From contig NZ_VNJJ01000025.1 in the NCBI RefSeq assembly GCF_007786475.1, positions 1 to 34,091 on the forward strand: a stretch of DNA of 34,091 nucleotides, read 5' to 3'. This stretch comes from Cohnella terricola (GTDB lineage Bacteria; Bacillota; Bacilli; Paenibacillales; Paenibacillaceae). The notes under the pieces are model-generated. The model worked only from the letters and a program-made list of their open reading frames with translations, was not told the origin of the DNA and made no database searches. The position numbers and the translations under genes were made by a program. Shown here in pieces: positions 7,146 through 14,802 of this stretch (positions are counted from its first letter, which is position 1; every line of letters begins with the position of its first letter).

Positions 7146-8120
7146 GTGAATATGAATCTAAAATCGGATGCCCTTAGACGAAAAACAAAGCTTGCAACCT
7201 GTTACCGAATTAAAGATGTCGTCACCCAGAGCGAGTTGTCAATCGTCTATAAAGCACAGCACCTGGATAGCGGGCAAATCCACATTATTAAGGAATTTTT
7301 CCCTAAGCTGATTGTGAGTCGAAAGTCTGATGGTCGAACGGTCTATCGTCGCCCCAATGCGCCGAATGATAAGTTCGATGAACTCATGATCTCTTTTAAA
7401 CAAGAAGCCTTGTTATTAAAGCAGCTTAATCATCCGAATATCGTCCGGTACATCGACCATTTTGAGGAGAATGGGACAGGTTACTTGGTGACGGAGTATT
7501 GTCGGGGAGAGACTTTGGATCGTGTCGTAAGAGATGCGGAATCGTCAGATGAGCTCAGGGGAATGAAGGCCTCTTTGCTTCAGAAGATTGAAATGATTAT
7601 GAAGGCTCTGGAGTATATGCATAAGCATGGAGTAATTCACAGGGATGTGAAGCCTGGAAACATATTGCTCGGCATTGATGGAACACCAACATTATTGGAT
7701 TTGGGCTCTGCAGTCCGGTATGATAACCAGCAGATTTATTCCATTGTAACGACGTCGGGATATTCTCCATTGGAATTGTACTCGGAGAAGTCGAAGCAAG
7801 GTCCGGTATCGGATGTGTTCAGCATGGCTGCAACCGTCTATTTCGTACTGACAGGAAAACCGCCCTTAGATATTAAGCAGCGGTTATTCGAGGATAAACT
7901 TCTATCTATTCGGGACAGCGATAACGAGGTTACGCCAATTTTGGCTGCTATTATTAAATGGGGTTTGGCGGTTAAGATCAGCAAGCGTTGTCGATCGGTT
8001 CGACTGCTTCGTGTTTTCATCAGGTTGGAGATGGGGATTGGAAAAGTAAAAACGTGGCTTGGTCCGAGGAAATCAGCCTCGAATCAAACCACGCAATCTG
8101 CTTCAAGGACGGCAGATTAA
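7146..8120 (+). CDS. Ser/Thr protein kinase (Hanks type), with an unusual glycine loop and tail
   Basis: The protein has 324 residues. The start is GTG 7146 (GAGGGA 5 bases upstream) or ATG 7152. Kinase motifs: the ATP lysine K49 (IHIIKEFFP), a helix-C glutamate in FKQEALLLKQL (about 84-94), the catalytic loop HRDVKPGN at 165-172, DLG in place of DFG at 185-187, and SPLE at 207-210 in the APE position. The glycine-rich loop is degenerate (VVTQSELSIVYKA) and has no glycine. No membrane segment is seen. The domain ends near residue 290. The last 30 or so residues are encoded by DNA that holds the opposing gene's terminator, so this tail may not be a selected sequence. Predicted role: phosphorylating FHA-binding partners in the injection-system locus, by analogy with PpkA. 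Confidence 0.85.
   Translation: MNMNLKSDALRRKTKLATCYRIKDVVTQSELSIVYKAQHLDSGQIHIIKEFFPKLIVSRKSDGRTVYRRPNAPNDKFDELMISFKQEALLLKQLNHPNIVRYIDHFEENGTGYLVTEYCRGETLDRVVRDAESSDELRGMKASLLQKIEMIMKALEYMHKHGVIHRDVKPGNILLGIDGTPTLLDLGSAVRYDNQQIYSIVTTSGYSPLELYSEKSKQGPVSDVFSMAATVYFVLTGKPPLDIKQRLFEDKLLSIRDSDNEVTPILAAIIKWGLAVKISKRCRSVRLLRVFIRLEMGIGKVKTWLGPRKSASNQTTQSASRTAD
8041..8093 (-). terminator. rho-independent terminator of the VWA gene, inside the kinase 3' end
   Basis: Read on the minus strand, CGTGG-n-TTG...CCTCG arms form a stem over about 41 bases (8093 to 8053), with 5-bp, 3-bp and 5-bp paired blocks, followed by TTTTTACTTTT. The plus-strand side has no T-run, so it terminates minus-strand transcription only. 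It lies 24 bases after the VWA stop codon and within codons about 303-316 of the kinase. Confidence 0.85.
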
Positions 8121-10159
8121 CTGGCTCGTCCGTTAAAAATATTGGTGCTCGGTTTAATAGCCTTGTAACGAAGTTCAATTTCGGTAATGCCGTCCTCAAA
8201 AGTAATATACAATTTGTCGTTATAGTGAAGACTGGCCTTGCGGTTACTTCCAACTGGAACGGATCCTATTGTGAGCGTGCATCTCGTGTTATGGGATACG
8301 ACTAGAGCGCCATTGGCTGCGGCTTCGAACACGATATGCGCAGTCTCAGGCAACTGCTCATGAATGTCCAAGCTTTCGAATAATTTCTTCAATGTTAGCT
8401 TTCGTTCAGCGAACGAAGTCAGAGACCAATATTTAACGGGGATATCGTTCCCGCTTGCGGTATCCAGGAAGTAGCCTTCTAATCTTCCTGTAAATAATGG
8501 CTTTGGCCTGTAATACCAGTATAGCAGTGCTGCTACGATAAGTACTCCTAGTATGATCAATGCGACGCGAATATTTCGTTCCCACAGCGATTTAACCGAT
8601 AGGGCGACCATGTTCGTGACGGTGCTTCCTTCTGGATCCGTAGCCTCAATCGTCAGCTCGATCTTTCCTGATTTCTTTGGAGTCAACAGAAGGGAATCAT
8701 CTATGATTTGCGCATCCAACTGATTTGCTCGAATATCCGATACGATTGTGTATTTCAATGGATCGGCATTCGGATCTGAGAAATAGTCGCTTAATGGAAT
8801 CGTCACTTGACCATCCTCTTTCGTTAACGAAAGAGGCGTTTTGTCTATGGCCGTAGGTGCAAGATTCGTAATATCCACGATATTCTCTTGAAGTATACGA
8901 TAAAAGTCGGGCCCGTTCAGATGGACTGACCATGAGTATTGGCCTGATTTCTTAAAAACATAATCGATTTGAAAGTGGTCATCATGCAGCTTCATCGGAA
9001 TACTTTCCCGCTGCTGGGATTCGTAATCGTAAATGATAAGCAGGGCATCGAGAGACTGGTAGACGTCCAAATCCTGCAACATTTGCTCATTCGGATGTAC
9101 AAGCGAAGAAACGAAAGTTACAGGTTTACCTTTTACGATGGAATCGTTCGTTATCTTGGCTTGCAGATGCATATCATAGTTGCCCAACAAGCTTACTTTA
9201 ATGAGATCACCCGATGCTCCGCGAAATTTAAGTTTGAACGTTCCCTTCTGAGGCTTCAAAATTTTAAGAAGAGAATAGCTGTCCGACTTGGAATATCGAA
9301 TGTTGGCCGATTGATAATACAATTGGGTTTCTCTTAACGGATGCTCGGCTAATAGGACGATATTCGCTTCCCGCATGCTGGAGTTGGGTATCGTGACGGT
9401 TACTTCCTGTAAGGAACCGGTTGCGGTCAGGGCAGCAACAGGCACTAATTGCGACTGAAATTGTTCGGCGAAGATTTTGTTGAATATTTCCGGAAGGTCA
9501 TCCGCACTATCCGTCATATAGGACTGTCCACCCGTTTGTGCGGCAATCCGGTTTAGTTCATTCTTATTAACCGTCCCATCATGGTTAAGACCGATCGTAT
9601 AGATCGGATATTGTCCAGACTTGGCATTATCGATCGCAGTCTGTATATCCTCATTCGAATCCTGTAGGGTTCTTCCTTTTGCTTGGTTGCCAAAGTCGGT
9701 TTCCCCATCGGACAAAAGAATGACAAATCTTTTGTTCCCCTCGATCTTGTCGCGTTCTAATAGATTCGTTCCTTCCCGAAGACCTAATCCAATATCGGTA
9801 TATCCCGATCGGCGCAGCTCCGATAATTTGCGCTTCAGAGCTTCTCTTTTATCCTTCAGCGCAACAGGCGTTAACGGAACTTTCTCAACAAGCATGTGGT
9901 TATAGGCAGTAAAACCTACCCGTGTGCTGCTCGTTTCACTAATGTCCATGAACATGTTGATAACTTCAGTAGCGATCCGGTTAGGGTCTGAATCCTTCAT
10001 AGAATAACTTGTATCAAGAACGAAAACCGCATCAATTCCAGGGAATCGATTGTTGGAGTCATCTGCGGCTGCTAACGATCTAGCAGGACTGAAAAACATA
10101 AAAGCGGCGATTGCGAGCAGGACAATGGGCTTAGCAATTCCTTTCGAGTTACCGATCAT
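8117..10159 (-). CDS. secreted or membrane-anchored VWA-domain protein
   Basis: The protein has 680 residues from ATG 10159, which has AAAGGTGG upstream and begins with a signal peptide (KPIVLLAIAAFMFFSPARSL, cleaved near Ala-Ala). A TTG start at 10210 would bury the signal. A von Willebrand A domain spans about 41-230 with a MIDAS motif DTSYS at 49-53 and LLSDGETD downstream. Beta-sandwich repeats follow, the last cadherin-like (PLSDYFSDPNADPLKYTIVS). One membrane helix lies near 527-548 (IRVALIILGVLIVAALLYWY), and about 130 residues are predicted cytosolic. The VWA domain would lie outside the cell and bind protein or ligand in a metal-dependent way. The gene is divergent from the sheath operon and convergent with the kinase (4-base overlap), so it probably belongs to the system as a surface sensor or anchor; this is inference. 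Confidence 0.85.
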   Translation of the reverse strand: MIGNSKGIAKPIVLLAIAAFMFFSPARSLAAADDSNNRFPGIDAVFVLDTSYSMKDSDPNRIATEVINMFMDISETSSTRVGFTAYNHMLVEKVPLTPVALKDKREALKRKLSELRRSGYTDIGLGLREGTNLLERDKIEGNKRFVILLSDGETDFGNQAKGRTLQDSNEDIQTAIDNAKSGQYPIYTIGLNHDGTVNKNELNRIAAQTGGQSYMTDSADDLPEIFNKIFAEQFQSQLVPVAALTATGSLQEVTVTIPNSSMREANIVLLAEHPLRETQLYYQSANIRYSKSDSYSLLKILKPQKGTFKLKFRGASGDLIKVSLLGNYDMHLQAKITNDSIVKGKPVTFVSSLVHPNEQMLQDLDVYQSLDALLIIYDYESQQRESIPMKLHDDHFQIDYVFKKSGQYSWSVHLNGPDFYRILQENIVDITNLAPTAIDKTPLSLTKEDGQVTIPLSDYFSDPNADPLKYTIVSDIRANQLDAQIIDDSLLLTPKKSGKIELTIEATDPEGSTVTNMVALSVKSLWERNIRVALIILGVLIVAALLYWYYRPKPLFTGRLEGYFLDTASGNDIPVKYWSLTSFAERKLTLKKLFESLDIHEQLPETAHIVFEAAANGALVVSHNTRCTLTIGSVPVGSNRKASLHYNDKLYITFEDGITEIELRYKAIKPSTNIFNGRAS

Positions 10160-10469
10160 CGTTTGCGATATACCACCTTTGAAATGGTTTGTGAGGCCTA
10201 AGCAACACAATTTTCAGTGTATTATTTCGGCATAAAGACACAGAAATATTATCTAATTCCAGATTTTGAGACTATGGTCCCAGTATTTTCAAAATCCCAA
10301 AAGTTAATTAGGAAAATATATCCATGGAATAAAATATATTGTTGGGGTAATGTGGGTTTTAAAGCAACTCGAAATAGAATAATGAGTTAATTTGTAAAAA
10401 TGTCGCAATCTGGAATTGAGGGCTTGCTGGATGTAGGGCCACACTCTTAGAACAAGGGAGACTATTGTC
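10160..10469. promoter_or_regulatory. divergent promoter region between the VWA gene and the sheath operon
   Basis: These 310 bases have no gene. They are AT-rich and should hold both promoters. The clearest element is an inverted repeat: GATTTTGA (10262-10269) and TCAAAATC (10289-10296), with a smaller ACT/AGT pair inside, centred near 10279. It has no T-run, so an operator is more likely than a terminator. AGGGAG at 10455-10460 is the ribosome site for the GTG at 10470. I could not pick firm -35/-10 pairs. Confidence 0.5.
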
Positions 10470-12638
10470 GTGGATATTATTAATCAAACAAATCGTACGA
10501 TGCTATTCGAGGAAATTAATCCAGAGAAGCTAGATTTAATCACTCTTGTTGGTGACGTTAAAGGAATTGATAGTTTAAGTGACGATAAGATCAAAGAGAT
10601 AAATCGGCACTTACTTGTACGTAACTTTGATGAATTTCTAGATAAATTCTCGCCTACCGTCTATTCGTTCTACAATGCGGCAAGCCAGAAGGTCATGTAC
10701 ACGCTGAAGAAACCGGAAGGAATATCCGAGGATAGCATCTCTGAAATCAGAGTGGATCAGAATAACGACTTTCTGAAAATGCTGTTTACGCTGATCGATA
10801 CGAAACGCAGTCAAGGCATTACGAATGTCGACTTCAAATTCGAGAATCTGCTGGATATGATTTCGCCGAAGAAAGTCATGGACGATATTCGCCAGGTGCG
10901 CAAGGAGATTCACTATCTGCATACGCAATACGAGAAGTTGGAAGAAGGCGATCCGAAGAAGCTTGATTTGGGCGATAAGCTGAACGGTCTGTTCGAAGAA
11001 GCGAGCAAAAATTATAACAATGTAATGGCGATGCTGCCGCTTGCCATCGAAGATATTAAAACCCGACTCTTACTCGGAAGCTCGCAAGAAGAGAATAAGT
11101 CGGAAGCCGTCCAGATTGGCATGCTGTCGATCGGCGAAAGCGGCGAACTGAAGATTATCGAAGCGCCTAAAAACGATGGGACGGACTTAATGCTGCTAGA
11201 GGACAGTGGAAGTAACTCTCTTGCAGCCGTGTATGGGGAAGATTATGATTCCGTATCCGACACCTCCTCTACCTATGTGAAGGATCTTGTCGTTCGTACC
11301 TTCTGTCCTTTGCCTACCGTACAGTCGAACGTGGATACAGCTATAGAAGTGCAGAATTATAACACTTATTTGGAGTTCTACAAGAACGCCAAAGACGACT
11401 TCGTCAAAACCGTTAAGCCGCTTGTGGAGAAAATGCTAGGGATCAAAATGTTCTTCGATCAATATGCAACGAAAAACAAAGGCATGATCCCTTCTCTTCT
11501 GATTACGAACAGCAAACTGGATATGACGGTTAAGAGCGGCAATATTCCGCGCCTGGAGACGTTTCTCAACACCATCAACTCGAAAAATGATTTCACGGAT
11601 ACGATCTGGTACGGAATCGTTCCTTCGATCGAGCTGGAGACGGTAGGGAAGGTTAAAGTATCGCGCGAACGGTTTAAGGGAAATGAGAAGGTCGTTAAGC
11701 AAGATGGCAATAGCATTGAATCGCTATCGATGTTGCTTCAAGTGGTTAAGGACTACAAGCTGCAAGTATTCTTCAGCTTCGAGTCGGGCGAAGAAACTAC
11801 CTTCAATAGTATAGCTACAGCCGGAATCGATAAATACATCGACAAATGCGCGGTACTCGTACGGAAAGAATATAGCGAATTCGCGGTTCCGTGCATGCCG
11901 AACTTTACTATCATACCGAAAGACAAATCAGGTGTTGTCATCGACAGCAAGATGCTTCAGACAGAAAACGGAGTCAAGCTATCCGACGAGAAGGAAGATA
12001 TTCTTCGGTTATGGATCGAAGGGGTATACGTTGGAGGAGCTTATGTTGCAGCAGGGATCGTCGCTGCTTATCAGTGCTCGGAATACTTGCGGGAGCAATT
12101 CAAAACCGTAAGCAAGGACTACCCTGGAGTCCGCTTTGATATCGAAGCAGGAGATAACAGCTTGCGGGTCGTTACGACGATGGCCAAAGAAATTACCGGC
12201 TTTACGAACAATATTAAAGATTCGATAAACCGCAAAAATTTCGGCTTTATTTTCTCCTCGGAGAACGCCCAGCTTCAAGGTAAGGACATCAAGCGAATTA
12301 CGGTATATAAAGCTCGCAGCCTGGCTCTGTCCGAGGATGGGTTCGACTCTATCTATAAGACGCTTGTCAGCACTTATATTGAGCGCAGTCTTCGCTTCCA
12401 AACCGGGGATTTCAAGCACGAGAACATCGTTAAGTTCTTCAGCAATAATCCTAACAGCCAGAAGAGCAAGTGGCTTGGAACACGAGGCTATATTAATTCA
12501 GTCATCCAGGATGGCGACGATATGAGTTACATCATTGATGAGAAGAGCCATATGTGTCATATCGATCTTGTGTTTAACGGCAATGTGAAAAACCTTGAGG
12601 TCATGATTACCAAAGGTACAACTCCCGTTAAAGCATGA
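10470..12638 (+). CDS. contractile sheath-like protein (TssB plus TssC-like, single chain)
   Basis: The protein has 722 residues from GTG 10470 with GGGAG 9 bases upstream; it is soluble. The last 120 residues follow the TssC plan: a helix with ITVYKARSLALSEDGFDSIY, then LVSTYIERSLRFQ, SKWLGTRGYINSVIQDGDDM, and a final beta-hairpin with CHIDLVFNGNVKNLEVMITK, which resembles the sheath handshake strands. The first 130 or so residues (VRNFDEFLDKFSPTVYSF, and later SEIRVDQNNDFLKMLFTLID) resemble the small sheath subunit TssB. The length is close to TssB plus TssC together. Sheath proteins polymerise around the tube and contract to fire it. The gene directly precedes the Hcp-like gene, the usual tssB-tssC-hcp order. 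The similarity is remote and judged by eye; alternatives are another large structural protein of the same locus. Confidence 0.6.
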   Translation: MDIINQTNRTMLFEEINPEKLDLITLVGDVKGIDSLSDDKIKEINRHLLVRNFDEFLDKFSPTVYSFYNAASQKVMYTLKKPEGISEDSISEIRVDQNNDFLKMLFTLIDTKRSQGITNVDFKFENLLDMISPKKVMDDIRQVRKEIHYLHTQYEKLEEGDPKKLDLGDKLNGLFEEASKNYNNVMAMLPLAIEDIKTRLLLGSSQEENKSEAVQIGMLSIGESGELKIIEAPKNDGTDLMLLEDSGSNSLAAVYGEDYDSVSDTSSTYVKDLVVRTFCPLPTVQSNVDTAIEVQNYNTYLEFYKNAKDDFVKTVKPLVEKMLGIKMFFDQYATKNKGMIPSLLITNSKLDMTVKSGNIPRLETFLNTINSKNDFTDTIWYGIVPSIELETVGKVKVSRERFKGNEKVVKQDGNSIESLSMLLQVVKDYKLQVFFSFESGEETTFNSIATAGIDKYIDKCAVLVRKEYSEFAVPCMPNFTIIPKDKSGVVIDSKMLQTENGVKLSDEKEDILRLWIEGVYVGGAYVAAGIVAAYQCSEYLREQFKTVSKDYPGVRFDIEAGDNSLRVVTTMAKEITGFTNNIKDSINRKNFGFIFSSENAQLQGKDIKRITVYKARSLALSEDGFDSIYKTLVSTYIERSLRFQTGDFKHENIVKFFSNNPNSQKSKWLGTRGYINSVIQDGDDMSYIIDEKSHMCHIDLVFNGNVKNLEVMITKGTTPVKA

Positions 12639-12754
12639 TAAGTAAGTGGTTGCGGATGTTAAAGGCGCGCTTGCTTCCTAAGCTCGCCTCTAAACATAAA
12701 TCCCTGGAGCCGTCATCGGGCAAGGGAATCAAATTATACTGGGAGGAAATGAAC

Positions 12755-13174
12755 ATGGGCTTCACACTGAAAGTAGAAGGTTCCGAAACGATTGAACTGG
12801 GGTTGGATAATATCCAAACGGTTACCTACGACACGGATACGCCGAATGACTCCAATGCGCGTTCGACAGATGTAGGTGCAACGCTGCGTATTACTGGCAA
12901 AATTCTTACAGCAACGGATGGCGATAAATCAGACGATACGATGAAGCTGGCGCTTTGGTCGCTTGTACCTGCAGAGAAGGCAGACTGCTACCGCAAATTA
13001 ACGGTTGAAGTGATCTCCGCAGACCAAGTGGTACGCCAAATCTGCTTCCCGAATGCATTCGTAGTGGACTACACGGAAACCTACGGTGACACGGAAGGCG
13101 TTGGTTCCTTCAGCTTGTATGTAAAGCAGAAGAAGGATAAGACCGAACTAGCTCAAATATTGGGCGGCTACTAA
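12755..13174 (+). CDS. Hcp-like inner tube protein
   Basis: The protein has 139 residues from ATG 12755, with GGGAGG 8 bases upstream. The open frame extends back to 12635, but those 40 codons have no ribosome site near their start and a different character. It is an all-beta protein: MGFTLKVEGSETIELGLDNI, THDT-like turns, a variable loop, and a closing strand in GVGSFSLYVKQKKD. Size, beta content and position right after the sheath gene fit the tube proteins of contractile injection systems (Hcp, eCIS tube), which stack as hexamer rings inside the sheath. A strong hairpin follows the stop codon. Recognition is by size, fold pattern and context rather than by a diagnostic motif. Confidence 0.6.
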   Translation: MGFTLKVEGSETIELGLDNIQTVTYDTDTPNDSNARSTDVGATLRITGKILTATDGDKSDDTMKLALWSLVPAEKADCYRKLTVEVISADQVVRQICFPNAFVVDYTETYGDTEGVGSFSLYVKQKKDKTELAQILGGY

Positions 13175-13188
13175 GACGAATTGAAGAA

Positions 13189-13215
13189 ACGTCCCCTCTG
13201 AACTAGAGGGGACGT
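13189..13215. terminator. strong hairpin after the tube gene (partial terminator or mRNA stabiliser)
   Basis: ACGTCCCCTCT (13189-13199) and AGAGGGGACGT (13205-13215) form a perfect 11-bp stem with a 5-base loop. It is followed by CTCTCTTCC, not a true T-run. Lying between the tube gene and the next gene 37 bases later, it could lower downstream expression or protect the upstream message, which suits a protein needed in many copies. Confidence 0.7.
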
Positions 13216-13252
13216 CTCTCTTCCACCATTCCAATGAATAAGAGTGAAGCCC

Positions 13253-13636
13253 ATGAATTATTATGAACGATTGGAAATTGCCCCTAACGCCACAGATCAG
13301 ATGATTAAGACGGCATATCGGCGGTTAGCCAAACAGTACCATCCGGATACGAATGGAGGAAGCCGGGAAGCGGAGCTTGTGTTCAAGCAAGTGCAACAGG
13401 CTTATGAAACCCTAAGCAACTCCGAAACCAGGCGCCAGTATGATGCGAGCCTTCAACGAAGCGAGGCTAACACCGCTCGCAAGGACATACCAGTCGATAC
13501 TGCGAGCCCATTCGAGCGTTATTTCGGTTTTAATGCGAGAACTAATCAAGCATCTGATTCTAAACGGAATACCACGCAGAATGGCCCAATTGACACGGCA
13601 AGTTTATTCAATAGATTTTTCGGCGGCAAAGGATAG
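13253..13636 (+). CDS. small J-domain protein
   Basis: The protein has 127 residues from ATG 13253; GTG 13244 in the same frame is possible, and neither has a strong ribosome site. The J domain fills residues 1-65: NYYERLEIAPNATDQMIKTA, RRLAKQYHPD with an intact HPD, and LSNSETRRQYDASL. The C-terminal 60 residues hold two related blocks, TASPFERYFGF and TASLFNRFFGG, a short internal repeat. It lacks the Gly/Phe and zinc-finger regions of DnaJ, so it is a type III J-protein. It would stimulate an Hsp70, either HscC, a housekeeping DnaK or the divergent Hsp70-like protein later in this operon. Confidence 0.85.
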   Translation: MNYYERLEIAPNATDQMIKTAYRRLAKQYHPDTNGGSREAELVFKQVQQAYETLSNSETRRQYDASLQRSEANTARKDIPVDTASPFERYFGFNARTNQASDSKRNTTQNGPIDTASLFNRFFGGKG

Positions 13637-13665
13637 TACTTTAGTGAGAATCGGAGGAACGAAAC

Positions 13666-14232
13666 GTGCGGGGAACGCCTGAAGCGACACGAAGCCGAGG
13701 GAGACCCATTTGGGTTCTCGCATTGGATTGCATGATTATTCTGGTCAGTGCAGAAGCGCTTTACTATACATATAAAATCAATACCGATACAACCCTTCAA
13801 TGGGGAGTGGCGCTTATCGTATTGTGCGTAGCGACCTATATTCTGATAAGACGCGCCCGTAAATTGCAGGGAGGTACAAAGAAGAAATTAAAGTCCGTTT
13901 CAAAGCTCGTTCTGCTCGATGAGGATGGGGAGAGCGTAAAGGAATGGTTTATTCAAGGCGAGACCTCTCTCTTAATAGGCAAGAGCTCAAGCCGCGAGGA
14001 AGTAGACATCGACTTGTCCGATACGGAGTACGCCTCGCTCATTAGCCTGCAGCATGCCGTACTTAATTATTCCGAGGGAAGCTGGTATTTAGAAGATCTG
14101 GATTCCCGGAACGGGATTGGCATACGCTCATCGAATCAAAGCGCGGCTGTTCGTCTAGACCCGGATGCGACGCATCGGGTAGAGATTGGCGACCTAATCT
14201 ACCTGGCCAATACGAGGATTATAGCGAAATGA
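13666..14232 (+). CDS. membrane-anchored FHA-domain protein
   Basis: The protein has 188 residues from GTG 13666, with GGAGG 8 bases upstream. Two membrane helices lie at about 14-34 and 44-64, joined by a short outside loop, so both ends are cytosolic. An FHA domain fills about 95-188: SLLIGKSSS, an SLQH element in the S-x-x-H position, and LEDLDSRNGIGI. The arginine and asparagine used for phosphothreonine binding are partly kept (SRNG), but the first loop is IGKSSSREE, not the usual G-R. FHA domains bind phosphothreonine, so this is a likely membrane docking site for targets of the kinase at 7146. It is followed by a second FHA gene 36 bases later. Confidence 0.88.
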   Translation: MRGTPEATRSRGRPIWVLALDCMIILVSAEALYYTYKINTDTTLQWGVALIVLCVATYILIRRARKLQGGTKKKLKSVSKLVLLDEDGESVKEWFIQGETSLLIGKSSSREEVDIDLSDTEYASLISLQHAVLNYSEGSWYLEDLDSRNGIGIRSSNQSAAVRLDPDATHRVEIGDLIYLANTRIIAK

Positions 14233-14268
14233 TAATTTGCCGAACCAACTGACGGAGGAATGAACATA

Positions 14269-14790
14269 ATGAGTTTGACTAGATGCCCGAACGGGCACAT
14301 GTTCAGCACAAGAAAACATGGTAATGTTTGCCCGTATTGCACCATGAGCGTGGATCCCGCATCGAAAACGGACAAGCGCCAAGCGCCAATTCCTACGGAA
14401 GAGGAGAAGACCATGCCCTATATGGGGGAAACAAGGGGGATTGACCCGGTATCCGGATGGTTAGTGTGTGTCGAGGGACCCCAGTTAGGACAAGATTACC
14501 GCATTATGTCGGAGAAGAATTTTATTGGCCGCGCGGAAGAGATGCATATTCGAATCATAGGGGATAACACGATCTCGCGCCGCAACCATGCGGTTATCGT
14601 ATACGATCCGAAAAAACGCAACTTCTATTTGCTCCCGGGGGATGCATCCGGGCTTGCTTACCATAATAATGAAGCCGTCTATGCGCCGGTTGAATTAACG
14701 GCATACGATGTCATTCAATTGGGGAGCAGCAAGTTTGTTTTTATCCCGCTATGCGGGCCTCACTTTGAATGGGATAACAATATGAACTAA
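14269..14790 (+). CDS. FHA-domain protein with an N-terminal zinc ribbon
   Basis: The protein has 173 residues from ATG 14269, which has GGAGG 10 bases upstream; ATG 14260 would be 1 base from it. A zinc-ribbon-like start (CPNGHMF ... NVCPYC) spans about residues 5-24. After a linker, an FHA domain covers about 75-165: NFIGRAEEMHIRI and TISRRNHAVIVY, with the classical G-R and S-R-x-x-H features. The later S-x-N-G loop is replaced by ASGLAYHNNEAV. No membrane segment. It probably acts as a soluble phosphothreonine reader, by analogy with Fha1/TagH of type VI systems. The PP2C gene follows within a few bases. Confidence 0.85.
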   Translation: MSLTRCPNGHMFSTRKHGNVCPYCTMSVDPASKTDKRQAPIPTEEEKTMPYMGETRGIDPVSGWLVCVEGPQLGQDYRIMSEKNFIGRAEEMHIRIIGDNTISRRNHAVIVYDPKKRNFYLLPGDASGLAYHNNEAVYAPVELTAYDVIQLGSSKFVFIPLCGPHFEWDNNMN

Positions 14791-14802
14791 AGGATGATAG
14801 GA

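Noticed and set aside
7988..8305. Alternative plus-strand frame continuing the kinase past a frameshift
   Set aside because: It runs antisense through the VWA coding region and its terminator and shows no kinase C-lobe likeness; the annotated frame keeps a plausible end of domain (KRCRSVRLLRVF).
12009..12419. 136-codon minus-strand open frame within the sheath gene
   Set aside because: Antisense shadow of a well supported plus-strand gene, without a ribosome site or recognisable motif.
12635..12754. N-terminal extension of the tube gene giving a 179-residue protein
   Set aside because: It has no ribosome site near its start, is basic and unlike the rest, while GGGAGG is ideally placed for ATG 12755.
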